The position numbers were made by a program, and so were the translations under genes. Positions 1 to 6,761 of a stretch of 37,006 bases of DNA are shown here, piece after piece. The stretch's first letter is position 1; every line of letters starts with the position of its first letter. Under the pieces are notes generated by a model that did no database searches, was not told the origin of the DNA, and worked only from the letters and a program-made list of their open reading frames with translations. The DNA comes from a virus. The DNA is taken from the IMG/VR virus record IMGVR_UViG_3300033388_002711, positions 1 to 37,006 of that record; one strand, written 5' to 3'.

Positions 1-124
1 TATGATAAAATATTGTTATAATAAAAACATACAGTATTGCCGGTTTCCATATTTCAACTCCACACAAAAACATAACTAAAATTATTGAGTACAGTATTGC
101 ATTAATCAAATTTACATATTTCAT
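1..124 (-). CDS. Small membrane protein, truncated by the left window edge
   Basis: The reading frame starts at an ATG at 124 and stays open to base 1, giving about 41 residues beginning MKYVNLINAILYSII. It is strongly hydrophobic with two probable membrane segments and has no recognised family. A GAGGGAG stretch just upstream, inside the end of the preceding gene, can act as ribosome binding site. It follows the 150-residue gene by a few bases and so looks like the next cistron of the erf operon. The right end of the window shows a different gene (HNH) after the same upstream gene end, which makes this end of special interest. The real C-terminus is not visible. Confidence 0.5.
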   Translation of the reverse strand, partial: MKYVNLINAILYSIILVMFLCGVEIWKPAILYVFIITIFYH

Positions 125-128
125 ATAT

Positions 129-581
129 TCATTCTCCCTCTTCAAGCTTAATATCCAGTTCCGCAGCTAATTGATGTGATTCTTCTATTAAATATTTACA
201 CTCCTCAATAGTACAATCGGCTTCTGAAATTCCCTGCTTATTGCCCCACATATCTAAAATCATTGTTCCGTTCTCATCCTCAAGTATTGGGAAACCTCTA
301 TCAATTGCGTGTTCTTTGATGTATTTCTTTATGTCATCAAATGGCTGTCCGGTTAAAGTTGCGATTTGTTGTACATGTCCATTCAGGTGATGTGACTGTG
401 AACCTTTACCAGTTGACCGTGGCCTTTTTGGTGGAGATAAAGAAAGCGATATAAAACCGCCTCTTTTCTCTACGCAATATTCAAGCAATTGTTTTTTGTA
501 TTCCTGATATGATTCAGGTATTATCAAAGATAATTTGTCATTCTTTAATAATACCTTACATGTTACTTTTAAGGCTTTCAT
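129..581 (-). CDS. Conserved phage protein downstream of erf, function unknown
   Basis: This 150-residue protein is soluble and has a central Ser/His-rich stretch (GSQSHHLNGHVQQ, about residues 60-72), followed by an alpha-helical acidic C-terminus ending in EEGE. From memory, proteins with a similar GxxSQxHHxNGHxQQI block occur beside recombination genes in other phages, but I cannot name a function. It overlaps the upstream 74-residue gene by ATGA, so translation is probably coupled, and there is no strong Shine-Dalgarno site of its own. A role accessory to ERF recombination or DNA metabolism is inference from position only. Confidence 0.75.
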   Translation of the reverse strand: MKALKVTCKVLLKNDKLSLIIPESYQEYKKQLLEYCVEKRGGFISLSLSPPKRPRSTGKGSQSHHLNGHVQQIATLTGQPFDDIKKYIKEHAIDRGFPILEDENGTMILDMWGNKQGISEADCTIEECKYLIEESHQLAAELDIKLEEGE

Positions 582-802
582 AGATCAATATCAATCGGGG
601 TTAGATTATCACCCCGTTTGTATAGTTCTACTTTTATCCTGGCAACGCTCCATTCCGGTCTCTTCTGTTCTTCCATTCGGTTCCTGTTATGGACAAACTT
701 CGATTCATAATAACCATAGATCTGATATGCTTTTCTTTCCAGTGTTGAATCCTTCGATAGAATTTCTTGGATCCGTTCGCTATTCTCATCAGGCAACATC
801 AT
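578..802 (-). CDS. Small charged protein in the erf operon
   Basis: A 74-residue, Lys/Arg/Glu-rich protein without membrane segments or known motif. Start: two ATGs in tandem (MM) preceded by GGAGGT at a suitable distance. Its start overlaps the end of the 57-residue gene upstream by 14 bases and its stop overlaps the next ATG (ATGA), which supports it as a real cistron. Function not recognised. Confidence 0.65.
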   Translation of the reverse strand: MMLPDENSERIQEILSKDSTLERKAYQIYGYYESKFVHNRNRMEEQKRPEWSVARIKVELYKRGDNLTPIDIDL

Positions 803-962
803 CTGTAACCTCCACTTCTTCTACTTGATAGATAGAATCAGATGCACAGTCACCAAGCAATTCAATTATGTGATCATCCCTAATACAGTTTAATCCTTTT
901 CTGAAGATACAGCCATCACAGGCAAACACTGAATTATTGTTAACTAGTATTATAGCTTTCAT
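789..962 (-). CDS. Small Cys-containing protein (57 aa) after erf
   Basis: Starts MKAIILVNNNSVFACDGC and ends at a TGA at 789. Three cysteines in the first half (CDGC then C nine residues later) could form a metal site, but no family is recognised. Support for the gene: an ATGA overlap with the erf stop, an AAGGTGGT box at 968-975 six bases before the ATG, and an overlap with the next gene. The acidic C-terminal half (VEEVEV) is soluble. Confidence 0.65.
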   Translation of the reverse strand: MKAIILVNNNSVFACDGCIFRKGLNCIRDDHIIELLGDCASDSIYQVEEVEVTDDVA

Positions 963-1585
963 TTATTACCACCTTTATCTATTGTTAATTTGCATCTATT
1001 GATCATATGTGCTGCATCATCAAATGTTGACAGACCATATCCTAGCAATTCATTGATTGCAGTTATAGCCTTTTGGCTTGATTCTGATCCTACCTTATCA
1101 AGCTTTACAATCTGATCTTTTAAAGTTGACTTCTGGATTGATGTCATAAGCTTTGTGTTGGTTGCTGGTATCTGGGGCTTATTGACTGTCTGAGGCTTCA
1201 CTGTCGTGTTATCCATGGTGTCTGCGTCTTTTGTATCATCTATGCAAAACAAACCGTTCAGTGAGTACTTGCGTGAATATGAGCTTGTCGCTCCTGTAAT
1301 CTGTGCGGAGTCCATTCCTTTCTTTATCTCCGCTTCTCTTGCATATGCTGAGACTGAATGAGTACTACCATCAGGGAAAGTAATAGTTGATGTAGCTTTC
1401 ACATAAAATCTATCACCTAGCATTATCATTTCATCTGATATTGTTAATAAGCATCCATGTGCTACACATAAAGGCTTTACAGCTTCCAGAATATCCTCAC
1501 AGGATCTATACTTGTATTTACCGAAATTGTTGGTTTGTCCTTTTGGCGCTTTCAGCTCATTCTGGATTGCAATTAATTCTTTCAT
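959..1585 (-). CDS. erf: ERF-family single-strand annealing protein
   Basis: A 208-residue protein matching the ERF superfamily of phage recombinases, which anneal complementary single strands during recombination, genome circularisation or repair. The family core is visible: the N-terminal GKYKYRSCEDILEAVKP, then AREAEIKKGMDSAQITGATSSY and SRKYSLNGLFCIDDTKDAD (residues about 83-122), the conserved Ser/Tyr-rich block before an acidic end. The C-terminal 80 residues are a variable Thr/Pro linker plus helix, as usual for ERF. The start is supported by AAGGTGGT at 1591-1598. It is followed without gap by three small genes, and in a circular reading by an HNH nuclease, a typical recombination operon. 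Confidence 0.93.
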   Translation of the reverse strand: MKELIAIQNELKAPKGQTNNFGKYKYRSCEDILEAVKPLCVAHGCLLTISDEMIMLGDRFYVKATSTITFPDGSTHSVSAYAREAEIKKGMDSAQITGATSSYSRKYSLNGLFCIDDTKDADTMDNTTVKPQTVNKPQIPATNTKLMTSIQKSTLKDQIVKLDKVGSESSQKAITAINELLGYGLSTFDDAAHMINRCKLTIDKGGNK

Positions 1586-1634
1586 TCTCTACCACCTTGA
1601 TTTTATTATATTTACAATATATTATTGTGCTTTA

Positions 1635-1686
1635 CCACCGTGAGGCGCAATGTCTCACTCCCCGGCTCACCACCGGGGATTTTTTT
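1635..1686 (+). terminator. Two stem-loops; the second is followed by a T-run on the plus strand
   Basis: Hairpin 1 pairs GTGAG (1640-1644) with CTCAC (1654-1658). Hairpin 2 pairs TCCCCGG (1659-1665) with CCGGGGA (1673-1679), loop of 7, and is followed directly by seven Ts (1680-1686). This is an intrinsic terminator reading in the plus direction, that is, against the minus-strand erf operon in which it lies, between the 46-residue gene and erf. On the minus strand no U-run follows. It may stop antisense transcription or act as leader structure for erf. Confidence 0.6.
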
Positions 1687-1825
1687 ACTTCTGACTTTCC
1701 TTTATCAGTCTTATCTGATATTCCATCCACGCAACATCAAGCTCTTTTGTTGACCTTGCAGAATGCTCTCTATAGAAATACTCTTTAAACTCAGCCCATA
1801 GAATGTCAATTAGTGATCTGCTCAT
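1685..1825 (-). CDS. Small protein (46 aa), first gene of the erf operon
   Basis: Starts MSRSLIDILWAEFKEYF and ends IKESQK. A helical, charged, soluble peptide without recognised family. AAGGTGGT (1830-1837) lies five bases before the ATG and a -35/-10 pair lies just upstream (1847-1875), so it is the promoter-proximal cistron. Its stop codon falls in the T-run of the plus-strand terminator. Confidence 0.65.
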   Translation of the reverse strand: MSRSLIDILWAEFKEYFYREHSARSTKELDVAWMEYQIRLIKESQK

Positions 1826-1846
1826 TTTTACCACCTTGTGATTATG

Positions 1847-1875
1847 ATACTAATGGATATAAACCGAATAGTCAA
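1847..1875 (-). promoter_or_regulatory. Promoter for the minus-strand erf operon
   Basis: On the minus strand, TTGACT (1870-1875) and TAGTAT (1847-1852) are separated by 17 bases, about 20 bases upstream of the 46-residue gene start. It is divergent from the plus-strand promoter at 1906-1933. Confidence 0.7.
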
Positions 1876-1892
1876 GTATTTATCGTACTATT
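1867..1892. promoter_or_regulatory. Possible operator between divergent promoters
   Basis: AATAGT (1867-1872) and ACTATT (1887-1892) form an inverted repeat with a 14-base gap, and the left arm overlaps the minus-strand -35 box. The arrangement would suit binding by the RHH protein encoded next to it, but the arms are short and could be chance. Confidence 0.3.
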
Positions 1893-1905
1893 GTTTATGT
1901 TTCTA

Positions 1906-1933
1906 TTGACTTTGTTTAGATTAACTCTATAAT
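1906..1933 (+). promoter_or_regulatory. Promoter for the plus-strand early operon
   Basis: TTGACT (1906-1911), a 16-base spacer and TATAAT (1928-1933): near-consensus sigma-70-type. The AGGAGG ribosome binding site (1941-1946) and the RHH gene follow directly. Confidence 0.8.
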
Positions 1934-1954
1934 GATACTTAGGAGGCATAACAT

Positions 1955-2098
1955 ATGCAGATTACAATATCAATCCCTGATCAGGCGTTTACTAAGATCT
2001 CAGAATACAGAGAAAAGAAATACCCTCACTTAAAGAAAGAATCCAGAATGATGTTACAGATTGTAATGGATAAGGTTAACGAGGAGCAGGATAAATGA
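1955..2098 (+). CDS. Ribbon-helix-helix type small regulator, paralogue of the one at 35000-35140
   Basis: 47 residues: a beta-strand-like start (MQITISIPD) followed by two predicted helices, the size and pattern of MetJ/Arc-type RHH DNA-binding proteins. It starts with the strongest SD in the neighbourhood (AGGAGG, 8 bases before the ATG) right behind a near-consensus promoter, and overlaps the next gene by ATGA. It aligns well with the 46-residue product at 35000-35140: both share ITISIPD, then YRE, YPHLKK, SRM and LQIV at the same spacing. It is probably an autoregulator of the divergent promoters. RHH assignment rests on pattern, not on a search. Confidence 0.7.
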   Translation: MQITISIPDQAFTKISEYREKKYPHLKKESRMMLQIVMDKVNEEQDK

Positions 2099-2655
2099 CA
2101 GTAAAAGAATTATCTGATTTCACAGGGAAAACAGAGAGAACTATTAGAACATGGATTTCAAAGGCAAATATTGAAGCAGTACCCAGTGAAGTTATTTCAC
2201 AGGGTATCCCATGGGATTATTCAATAGATGATACTGAAGATATATTAAATGCTGGCTCCATGTCTAAGGATGCCGTGTGGATCATAATGGAGAATGCAAG
2301 AAAGCCGGTGGTAACAATAACAGAAGCCCCGAATCAGATGGATGTACTTTTAAGATTCATGGAACATCAACAGAACATCAATCAGGAATTTATGAAGACT
2401 GTGCTATCTGAGCTGAAAGGGTTTAAACATAAGCCTTTACAGATTGAACAGCCTAAACAAGATTATTTCTCATTGATCGGTTATACATCATTACATCATA
2501 TTAAAACCAACTCATCAGAACTTAAAAAAATGGGTATGGATCTCAGGAAAATGGCTATCCAAACCGGAAAGGAATTACATAAAATTCCAGATGAGAGATA
2601 TGGACAGGTCAATAGCTATCCTGTTGAAATCCTTGACGAATATTTTAGTGAATAG
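2095..2655 (+). CDS. HTH phage regulator with antirepressor-like C-terminal domain
   Basis: 186 residues. Residues 1-60 read as a winged helix-turn-helix (MTVKELSDFTGKTERTIRTWI). A middle helix links to a C-terminal block of about 60 residues (DYFSLIGYTSLH ... DERYGQVNSYPVEILDEYF) of a type I know from phage HTH/antirepressor-like proteins, with the typical DxRxGxVNxYP signature. It overlaps the RHH gene (ATGA), so both are made together from the 1906 promoter. It probably controls early/late expression; the target is unknown. Confidence 0.7.
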   Translation: MTVKELSDFTGKTERTIRTWISKANIEAVPSEVISQGIPWDYSIDDTEDILNAGSMSKDAVWIIMENARKPVVTITEAPNQMDVLLRFMEHQQNINQEFMKTVLSELKGFKHKPLQIEQPKQDYFSLIGYTSLHHIKTNSSELKKMGMDLRKMAIQTGKELHKIPDERYGQVNSYPVEILDEYFSE

Positions 2656-2666
2656 GAGTTAATTAA

Positions 2667-2864
2667 ATGATACCAACAACATGGTTAACATTAATACAAG
2701 GTTTATGGCTTCAATCTGTTTGTGCTGTCTGTATGATTTACATAGTCAGTGCAACAAATAACATCTACATATGTGACTTGAAACATTCAATCAGGCTAAC
2801 AGCAAGGCATAGATGGGATAAACGGGACTCAATGTATTTAGGAGATGAAAATGGCATACAATAA
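2667..2864 (+). CDS. Small membrane-anchored protein
   Basis: 65 residues with one hydrophobic segment (about residues 8-30, WLQSVCAVCMIYIV) and a basic C-terminus. An AGGAG site lies about 8 bases before the ATG. Its end overlaps the start of the DUF1064 gene. No family recognised. Confidence 0.6.
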   Translation: MIPTTWLTLIQGLWLQSVCAVCMIYIVSATNNIYICDLKHSIRLTARHRWDKRDSMYLGDENGIQ

Positions 2865-3189
2865 ATATAGGAATAAAAAGACAACTATTGACGGTATAAC
2901 ATTTGATTCTAAGAAAGAGGCTTCCAGGTATTCAGAACTAATGCTTATGATTAAAGCCGGGGTTATCCATGACCTGAAAATGCAACCTAAATTCGAGCTA
3001 TGTGGACCGGTCTTATGGAATGGGAAAAAGCTTCGAGCAAGATCGTATAAAGCAGACTTTCAATATTTAGACATGGATACTGGCGAAGAAATTGTTGAGG
3101 ATGTAAAAGGGCATTTAACGGATGTGTATAAACTGAAGAGATCCATTTTCTTGACGTTGTATCCACAATACAAGTTTATTGAAACATAA
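2851..3189 (+). CDS. DUF1064 family protein, PD-(D/E)XK nuclease-like
   Basis: 112 residues from the second ATG at 2851; the ATG at 2845 touches the AGGAG site at 2840-2844 and is too close. The sequence follows DUF1064: YRNKKTTIDGITFDSKKEASRYSEL at the start, a middle QPKFEL, then YKADFQY and VEDVKG. E23, D69, E83 and K86 stand where a PD-(D/E)XK active site would need them. Such proteins sit in phage early regions and are thought to be endonucleases, perhaps junction or restriction-like; activity is inferred. Confidence 0.85.
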   Translation: MAYNKYRNKKTTIDGITFDSKKEASRYSELMLMIKAGVIHDLKMQPKFELCGPVLWNGKKLRARSYKADFQYLDMDTGEEIVEDVKGHLTDVYKLKRSIFLTLYPQYKFIET

Positions 3190-3201
3190 AGGTGGTATTA
3201 A

Positions 3202-3552
3202 ATGAATAATTACTATAAGGATCTAAGGCGCACTGAAATAACGATTCACGAAATGGTTGCAGGTGCTAACAACACAGCTAGAATAAACGGTTTGAATATT
3301 TCCAAATCAAATATTCAGTCTTTTGATGATATGATAAAGCATATTAAACTTGAATTAAAAGAGGTAAAGAAAGCAGAAAAACCATGGGTAATGAAAACTT
3401 ATTCATCAACCGCTTATGATCCTAATTCTTTTGAAGCTGAATTAGCGGATATAGTTATCAGAATTGCCTCTTATTGTGGTCTTGAACATATTGATCTTGA
3501 GCGGGCTATAATTGAAAAGATGGAATATAACCAGACAAGGAATTACAAATGA
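3202..3552 (+). CDS. MazG-like nucleotide pyrophosphohydrolase
   Basis: 116 residues, all helical, with the two acidic motifs of the all-alpha NTP pyrophosphatase superfamily: ExxE (E51, E54, in LELKEV) and ExxD (E80, D83, in AELADIVIRI), followed by a helix ending in KMEYNQTR, typical of small phage MazG proteins. It would hydrolyse NTPs or dNTPs with Mg2+, probably to tune nucleotide pools or alarmones during infection. An AAGGTGGT box (3189-3196) precedes the ATG. Confidence 0.8.
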   Translation: MNNYYKDLRRTEITIHEMVAGANNTARINGLNISKSNIQSFDDMIKHIKLELKEVKKAEKPWVMKTYSSTAYDPNSFEAELADIVIRIASYCGLEHIDLERAIIEKMEYNQTRNYK

Positions 3553-3700
3553 GAAATAGGAAGAAAGAACAGAAATTAAAAGAGAAAACATCTGTTTACG
3601 GAATAAAGAACGTGAAGTACAGGGAGAATTAAAACAGGCTATGATTGATTTATATATTGCTATGGGTTTTTCTGTTGATCATGCGGTGAAGATGGTTTAG
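3549..3700 (+). pseudogene. Small gene apparently split by a -1 frame change
   Basis: An ORF of 27 codons starts at 3549 by ATGA overlap with the MazG gene (MRNRKKEQKLKEK) and ends at 3632. The -1 frame is open from about 3561 to a TAG at 3698-3700 and ends in QAMIDLYIAMGFSVDHAVKMV, which looks more protein-like. One extra A in the run 3585-3588 would join them into one basic, helical protein of about 49 residues. Either a frameshift mutation, a sequence error, or two tiny ORFs (the second could start at ATG 3641). Confidence 0.4.
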
Positions 3701-3705
3701 TTAAA

Positions 3706-3767
3706 AGCTCATTCCCTGCGCCTTGTACGCTATGCCGCCTGCCTAGTGGATTACGGGACAATGAGCT
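3706..3767. terminator. GC-rich inverted-repeat element at the convergent junction
   Basis: AGCTCATT (3706-3713) and AATGAGCT (3760-3767) are a perfect inverted repeat, extended inward by CCC/GGG with a two-base bulge. The 38-base core is much richer in GC than its surroundings. It lies exactly between the ends of the plus-strand early operon and the minus-strand late operon, so a bidirectional terminator is likely. On the minus strand the stem is followed only by a short U-run. The large structured loop is unusual for a terminator. Confidence 0.5.
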
Positions 3768-3773
3768 GGTTAA

Positions 3774-4091
3774 TTAGCAAGAGCCGCCCTTATCTACAAC
3801 TGTATGACATGTAGGGTTCTGTTCGTGGTATGTGTTACCGTCATTTGTGCCACTTGGCTGGAATCTCCATAACCCAACCGCATTTAATATATTTTGGGCT
3901 ATATCATATGTAAAAACGCCCTCTGTACCTACTGGGATTGAGGCTTCCCACTGTCCGTCAGCCGTGTTTGTTGCGTTCCCTGGTATAAAATAATCAAAGA
4001 ATGCTTGTTCCCCGGTTAAGTCAGTGACTACACCGCCTATCTTAAATACAGCAGTTAACCTCATCGGATCATTAATTACGCTTTCACTCAT
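3774..4091 (-). CDS. Small tail-associated structural protein (last late gene)
   Basis: 105 residues, beta-rich: MRLTAVFKIGGVVTDLTGEQAFFDYFIPG, then a compact domain ending LWRFQPSG and a Cys-containing tail. The N-terminal half resembles small BppU-like/immunoglobulin-like domains that hold fibres to baseplates, but I cannot assign a family. It overlaps the end of the adhesin gene by ATGA and is the final gene before the convergent junction. Confidence 0.55.
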   Translation of the reverse strand: MSESVINDPMRLTAVFKIGGVVTDLTGEQAFFDYFIPGNATNTADGQWEASIPVGTEGVFTYDIAQNILNAVGLWRFQPSGTNDGNTYHEQNPTCHTVVDKGGSC

Positions 4092-5983
4092 ATATCACAC
4101 CCTATTTCTATAGAATTTGTTATGTCAATATTAACATCAATTACATTTATTATATCACAAACAACTTGAATTGATATTAGCGGGAATACACCACCGGACA
4201 TTATACCTGAAATGTTTATACCTATATTTACATTAGAAGTTAATTGGATCTTTTCTTGTATGTCCTGTGTTCCGTTGATCTCAATACCCATTGAGACATT
4301 ACCGGTTAATGCTATAACTCCGCCCAAGTCTTGAACACCATCGGCAGTAATTCCCATTGAAACATTGCCGATTAATGGAATAACGCCGCCTAAATCCTGG
4401 ACACCATCAACATTAATTCCCATTGAAACATCAGCAGTTAGATCTATTTTCCCTTGAATATCTTGAACACCATCAACAGACATTCCAAAATCTACATTTC
4501 CTGTCAGTGCAACAACACCCGGGTCAACTATATCTAGTATAATTACTTTATTTGGTGCTGATACGTCGGTAATCGGTGATAAGTCTAAGGCCCTTACATC
4601 ATAACCCATTTGCACCATGTGAGATAAACCAATTAAAAGGTTTCCAGGTGCTTGATAATGATATGAGCTTGCATCACCATCAGGAAAGCAGACGACATCA
4701 TATGTAATTTCTGTTACAAGTTCCTTTATCTCTTTATCAGACCTTGACATGTGGACTGTGATGCCTTCACCGGCTAACGTTGCCAATGCCCCTTGTAGTA
4801 TTCCATTATATTCTAGCGGCTGTTCCCATACTCCCCAATTTCTGAAAGGCTCTGCTTCTCTACGGAATGAATAAGCTGTTTCATAGTGTATTTCCGCTAA
4901 AGGTGAATTGCTGGAAATATCCCTCATTGTAGCGAGAAATGTAGTCTCAAAGGCGGCCGCAGTTGTTTGTCCTGGATTATCCTGTCCACCGGACTCCTGG
5001 AAAATTACCTTAGAATATGTTGATCTATTGGAGTCTGATAGATATCTCTGTCTTGATTCTTCTAATGAAGCGCCACCAACGCCATCTTTATAGACTGTTG
5101 CATCATTTTGCAATAGTGCAATTACAGCATTAGGTGAATTAGAAGGTGGATCTGCTACAACTCCATTGGTTTCTGAATCTCCAAAGAATGCCCATATAGG
5201 TAAAGCTATAGTATCTTGAACACCATCAATCTGAATTCCAAGATTTACATTACCTGTTAGTTGTATATTCCCTGAAAGTGTTTGTGTCCCGTCTACTGCT
5301 ATTCCAATAGATACATCACCAGTAAGAGCAATTACTCCACCAGATACTGGAGGTTCAAGAGCTGAAAATCCAGGTGAACCTGTAGCGGAAAATGTAAAAT
5401 TCCCTTGATCATCTACAATATCGGCTACTAACGGAAGGTATGTTCTTAAATTTATATCAGCTATTCCCAGTTCATTGGGCAATATTCCCGATGCAAAATC
5501 AGATATGTTCTGAGCTGAAAATGCAATGTCAAAAATAGCTATATGGGACAATAAACCATCAACGAAAGATGACCGTGAGCTGTCACCTGTTGCACCGATT
5601 GTTGTTCTTGTGAAGTCGTTCGGGGTCTGGTTATCTGTGTTCTGACCTACACTGCCGCCGTCAATATAAGCTCGCCTATCTGTTGAACTATTAAAGACAC
5701 CGACAACCGAGTGCCACGTATCAATAGAATATCCAGTTGTCGTTCTGGCGTGCTCTGTTCCCCCAGCACGAGAAAAGGCATCGATAGGGAATCCCGCTGT
5801 TAATCCTTGAGCCTCAAGCATCAACCATTCTGATGTTGAACCACCATTGAAAACACCAACAATTTGATGGTTTGCCGATTGGTTAGCTATCCTTATCCAA
5901 CCGCAAAAAGTAGCTGGATAAGTTGTAATTACGGCTGAGGCTGTTTCAATAAATTGGTCAACACCATTTAATAATAGAGACAT
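4088..5983 (-). CDS. Tail adhesin: LamG-like domain, SGNH hydrolase and 22-residue repeats
   Basis: 631 residues in clear modules. Residues 1-190 are a LamG/concanavalin-A-like fold (GWIRIANQS, WHSVVGVFN, RRAYIDGG), likely for glycan binding. Residues 217-260 are two repeats of the type LTGNVxxGIxxDGVQD. Residues 262-475 are an SGNH/GDSL hydrolase: GDS at 268-270, a Gly block near 303, GGQDN at 332-336 in the GxND position, and DASSYHY (437-443) as probable Asp/His block, although the D-H spacing is wider than DxxH. Residues 490-599 hold five more repeats. It probably binds and deacylates host surface sugars from the tail tip. SD: AAGAGGT. The N-terminal LamG suggests an assembly with other fibre proteins. 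Confidence 0.8.
   Translation of the reverse strand: MSLLLNGVDQFIETASAVITTYPATFCGWIRIANQSANHQIVGVFNGGSTSEWLMLEAQGLTAGFPIDAFSRAGGTEHARTTTGYSIDTWHSVVGVFNSSTDRRAYIDGGSVGQNTDNQTPNDFTRTTIGATGDSSRSSFVDGLLSHIAIFDIAFSAQNISDFASGILPNELGIADINLRTYLPLVADIVDDQGNFTFSATGSPGFSALEPPVSGGVIALTGDVSIGIAVDGTQTLSGNIQLTGNVNLGIQIDGVQDTIALPIWAFFGDSETNGVVADPPSNSPNAVIALLQNDATVYKDGVGGASLEESRQRYLSDSNRSTYSKVIFQESGGQDNPGQTTAAAFETTFLATMRDISSNSPLAEIHYETAYSFRREAEPFRNWGVWEQPLEYNGILQGALATLAGEGITVHMSRSDKEIKELVTEITYDVVCFPDGDASSYHYQAPGNLLIGLSHMVQMGYDVRALDLSPITDVSAPNKVIILDIVDPGVVALTGNVDFGMSVDGVQDIQGKIDLTADVSMGINVDGVQDLGGVIPLIGNVSMGITADGVQDLGGVIALTGNVSMGIEINGTQDIQEKIQLTSNVNIGINISGIMSGGVFPLISIQVVCDIINVIDVNIDITNSIEIGCDI
4187..4516 (-). 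repeat. Five tandem 66-bp (22-aa) repeats after the SGNH domain
   Basis: Five units of the type LTGNVSMGIxVDGVQDLGGVI are in register with a period of 22 residues (residues about 490-599). Two more units stand before the hydrolase (5204-5335). The DNA copies are similar but not identical. Confidence 0.85.
5204..5335 (-). repeat. Two 22-23-aa repeats before the SGNH domain
   Basis: The units at residues about 217-239 and 240-260 have the same consensus as the five repeats at 4187-4516. The enzyme domain thus sits inside a repeat ladder. Confidence 0.8.
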
Positions 5984-5993
5984 TTAAAACCTC

Positions 5994-6362
5994 TTATGAT
6001 ACGTAAGTAAAAGTTAAAGCTCCAATGTCAAACTCTGCGGGATCTCCTCCACTTGTGACCTCTGCTCCTGTGAATGAATCTGAAACGGCAATAAAGTTCC
6101 CGCTTGTGATTGCATCATAGAGACCAACGGCTGCAGGGGTATACGTTGCAATCGGGGTTGCAAACGTTATTTTTGCACCGTTCGACTTTACCCTTCCGGT
6201 GGCGTTTGGCCAGTTTGTGTTACCTATACGGGGTTCATTCGCAGGTGTTCCACCTGATCCATTATTATCTGGTGCAACTGTAAATAATTGTGAAAAATAC
6301 TCTGTGCTGTTTGGGATTATTGCATCTAAATGTGTGTTTGCTGTTGTATCTAATACACTCAT
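5994..6362 (-). CDS. Tail fibre-associated structural protein
   Basis: 122 residues, beta-rich. The pattern FTVAPDNNGSGGTPANEPRIGNTNWPNAT ... NGAKITFATPIATYTPAAVGLYDAITSGN resembles a common small phage tail-fibre protein type in which an LFTAAP-like start is followed by ITF and a GLYDA/GIFDA block. SD AGGAG at suitable distance. It stands between the lysis cassette and the adhesin, so it may be a fibre adaptor; function is by resemblance. Confidence 0.6.
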   Translation of the reverse strand: MSVLDTTANTHLDAIIPNSTEYFSQLFTVAPDNNGSGGTPANEPRIGNTNWPNATGRVKSNGAKITFATPIATYTPAAVGLYDAITSGNFIAVSDSFTGAEVTSGGDPAEFDIGALTFTYVS

Positions 6363-6371
6363 ATTAATCTC

Positions 6372-6761
6372 CTATCTAATTCTAATAATCGCCGGTTTAA
6401 TCGCCGGTAGTGCTGAATCTATTTTAAAAGTCTGTGGTATTCCATCTATTGTTATTACATCACCCTCAATATCTGAGCGAAGCCACTCTGAAACAGTCCA
6501 CATATCAGGTTCTGTGAATGTTTTACCCCTCACTAATATAGCAAAAGACCCATAGATCTCAAGCCCCTGTAAATCAACTAAATATTCAAGATCTGCTGTG
6601 TCACCTAGAATGATGATCTCATCAAGTCCCATCTGTATCCCGATCTCATGAAGATCTGATTCTCCGTTCCATGTTACAGTCTGGGGAGAATCTACTCTAT
6701 TTTGAGAGCAAGCCAACACTGGTAATAATACCAGTGCTGTTAATAACAAAATGCGTTTCAT
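6372..6761 (-). CDS. Predicted lipoprotein (129 aa) after the lysis genes
   Basis: Starts at ATG 6761 (TAATG overlap with the holin-like gene), not further upstream. MKRILLLTALVLLPVLACSQ is a clear lipoprotein signal with the lipobox V-L-A-C and acylated Cys at 18. The mature part (about 110 residues) is soluble and may form a globular domain (NGESDLHEIGIQMGLDEIIILGD). Candidates: a second outer-membrane lysis factor, or a superinfection-exclusion lipoprotein. No family recognised. Confidence 0.65.
   Translation of the reverse strand: MKRILLLTALVLLPVLACSQNRVDSPQTVTWNGESDLHEIGIQMGLDEIIILGDTADLEYLVDLQGLEIYGSFAILVRGKTFTEPDMWTVSEWLRSDIEGDVITIDGIPQTFKIDSALPAIKPAIIRIR

Noticed and set aside
1-100. 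Repeated ACAGTATTGC near 33-42 and 91-100 as an attachment site or terminal repeat
   Set aside because: Only ten bases, and both copies fall in the coding frame of the truncated membrane protein (AILYxxI-like), so chance or protein repetition is enough.
535-828. Open frames on the plus strand opposite the erf operon
   Set aside because: They are shadows of minus-strand genes, without SD and with low-complexity, Ser/Leu-rich translations.
3700-3770. Diversity-generating retroelement or tRNA at the GC-rich stem behind the last tail gene
   Set aside because: No reverse transcriptase, no template/variable repeat pair, and no T-loop or anticodon arm fits on either strand.
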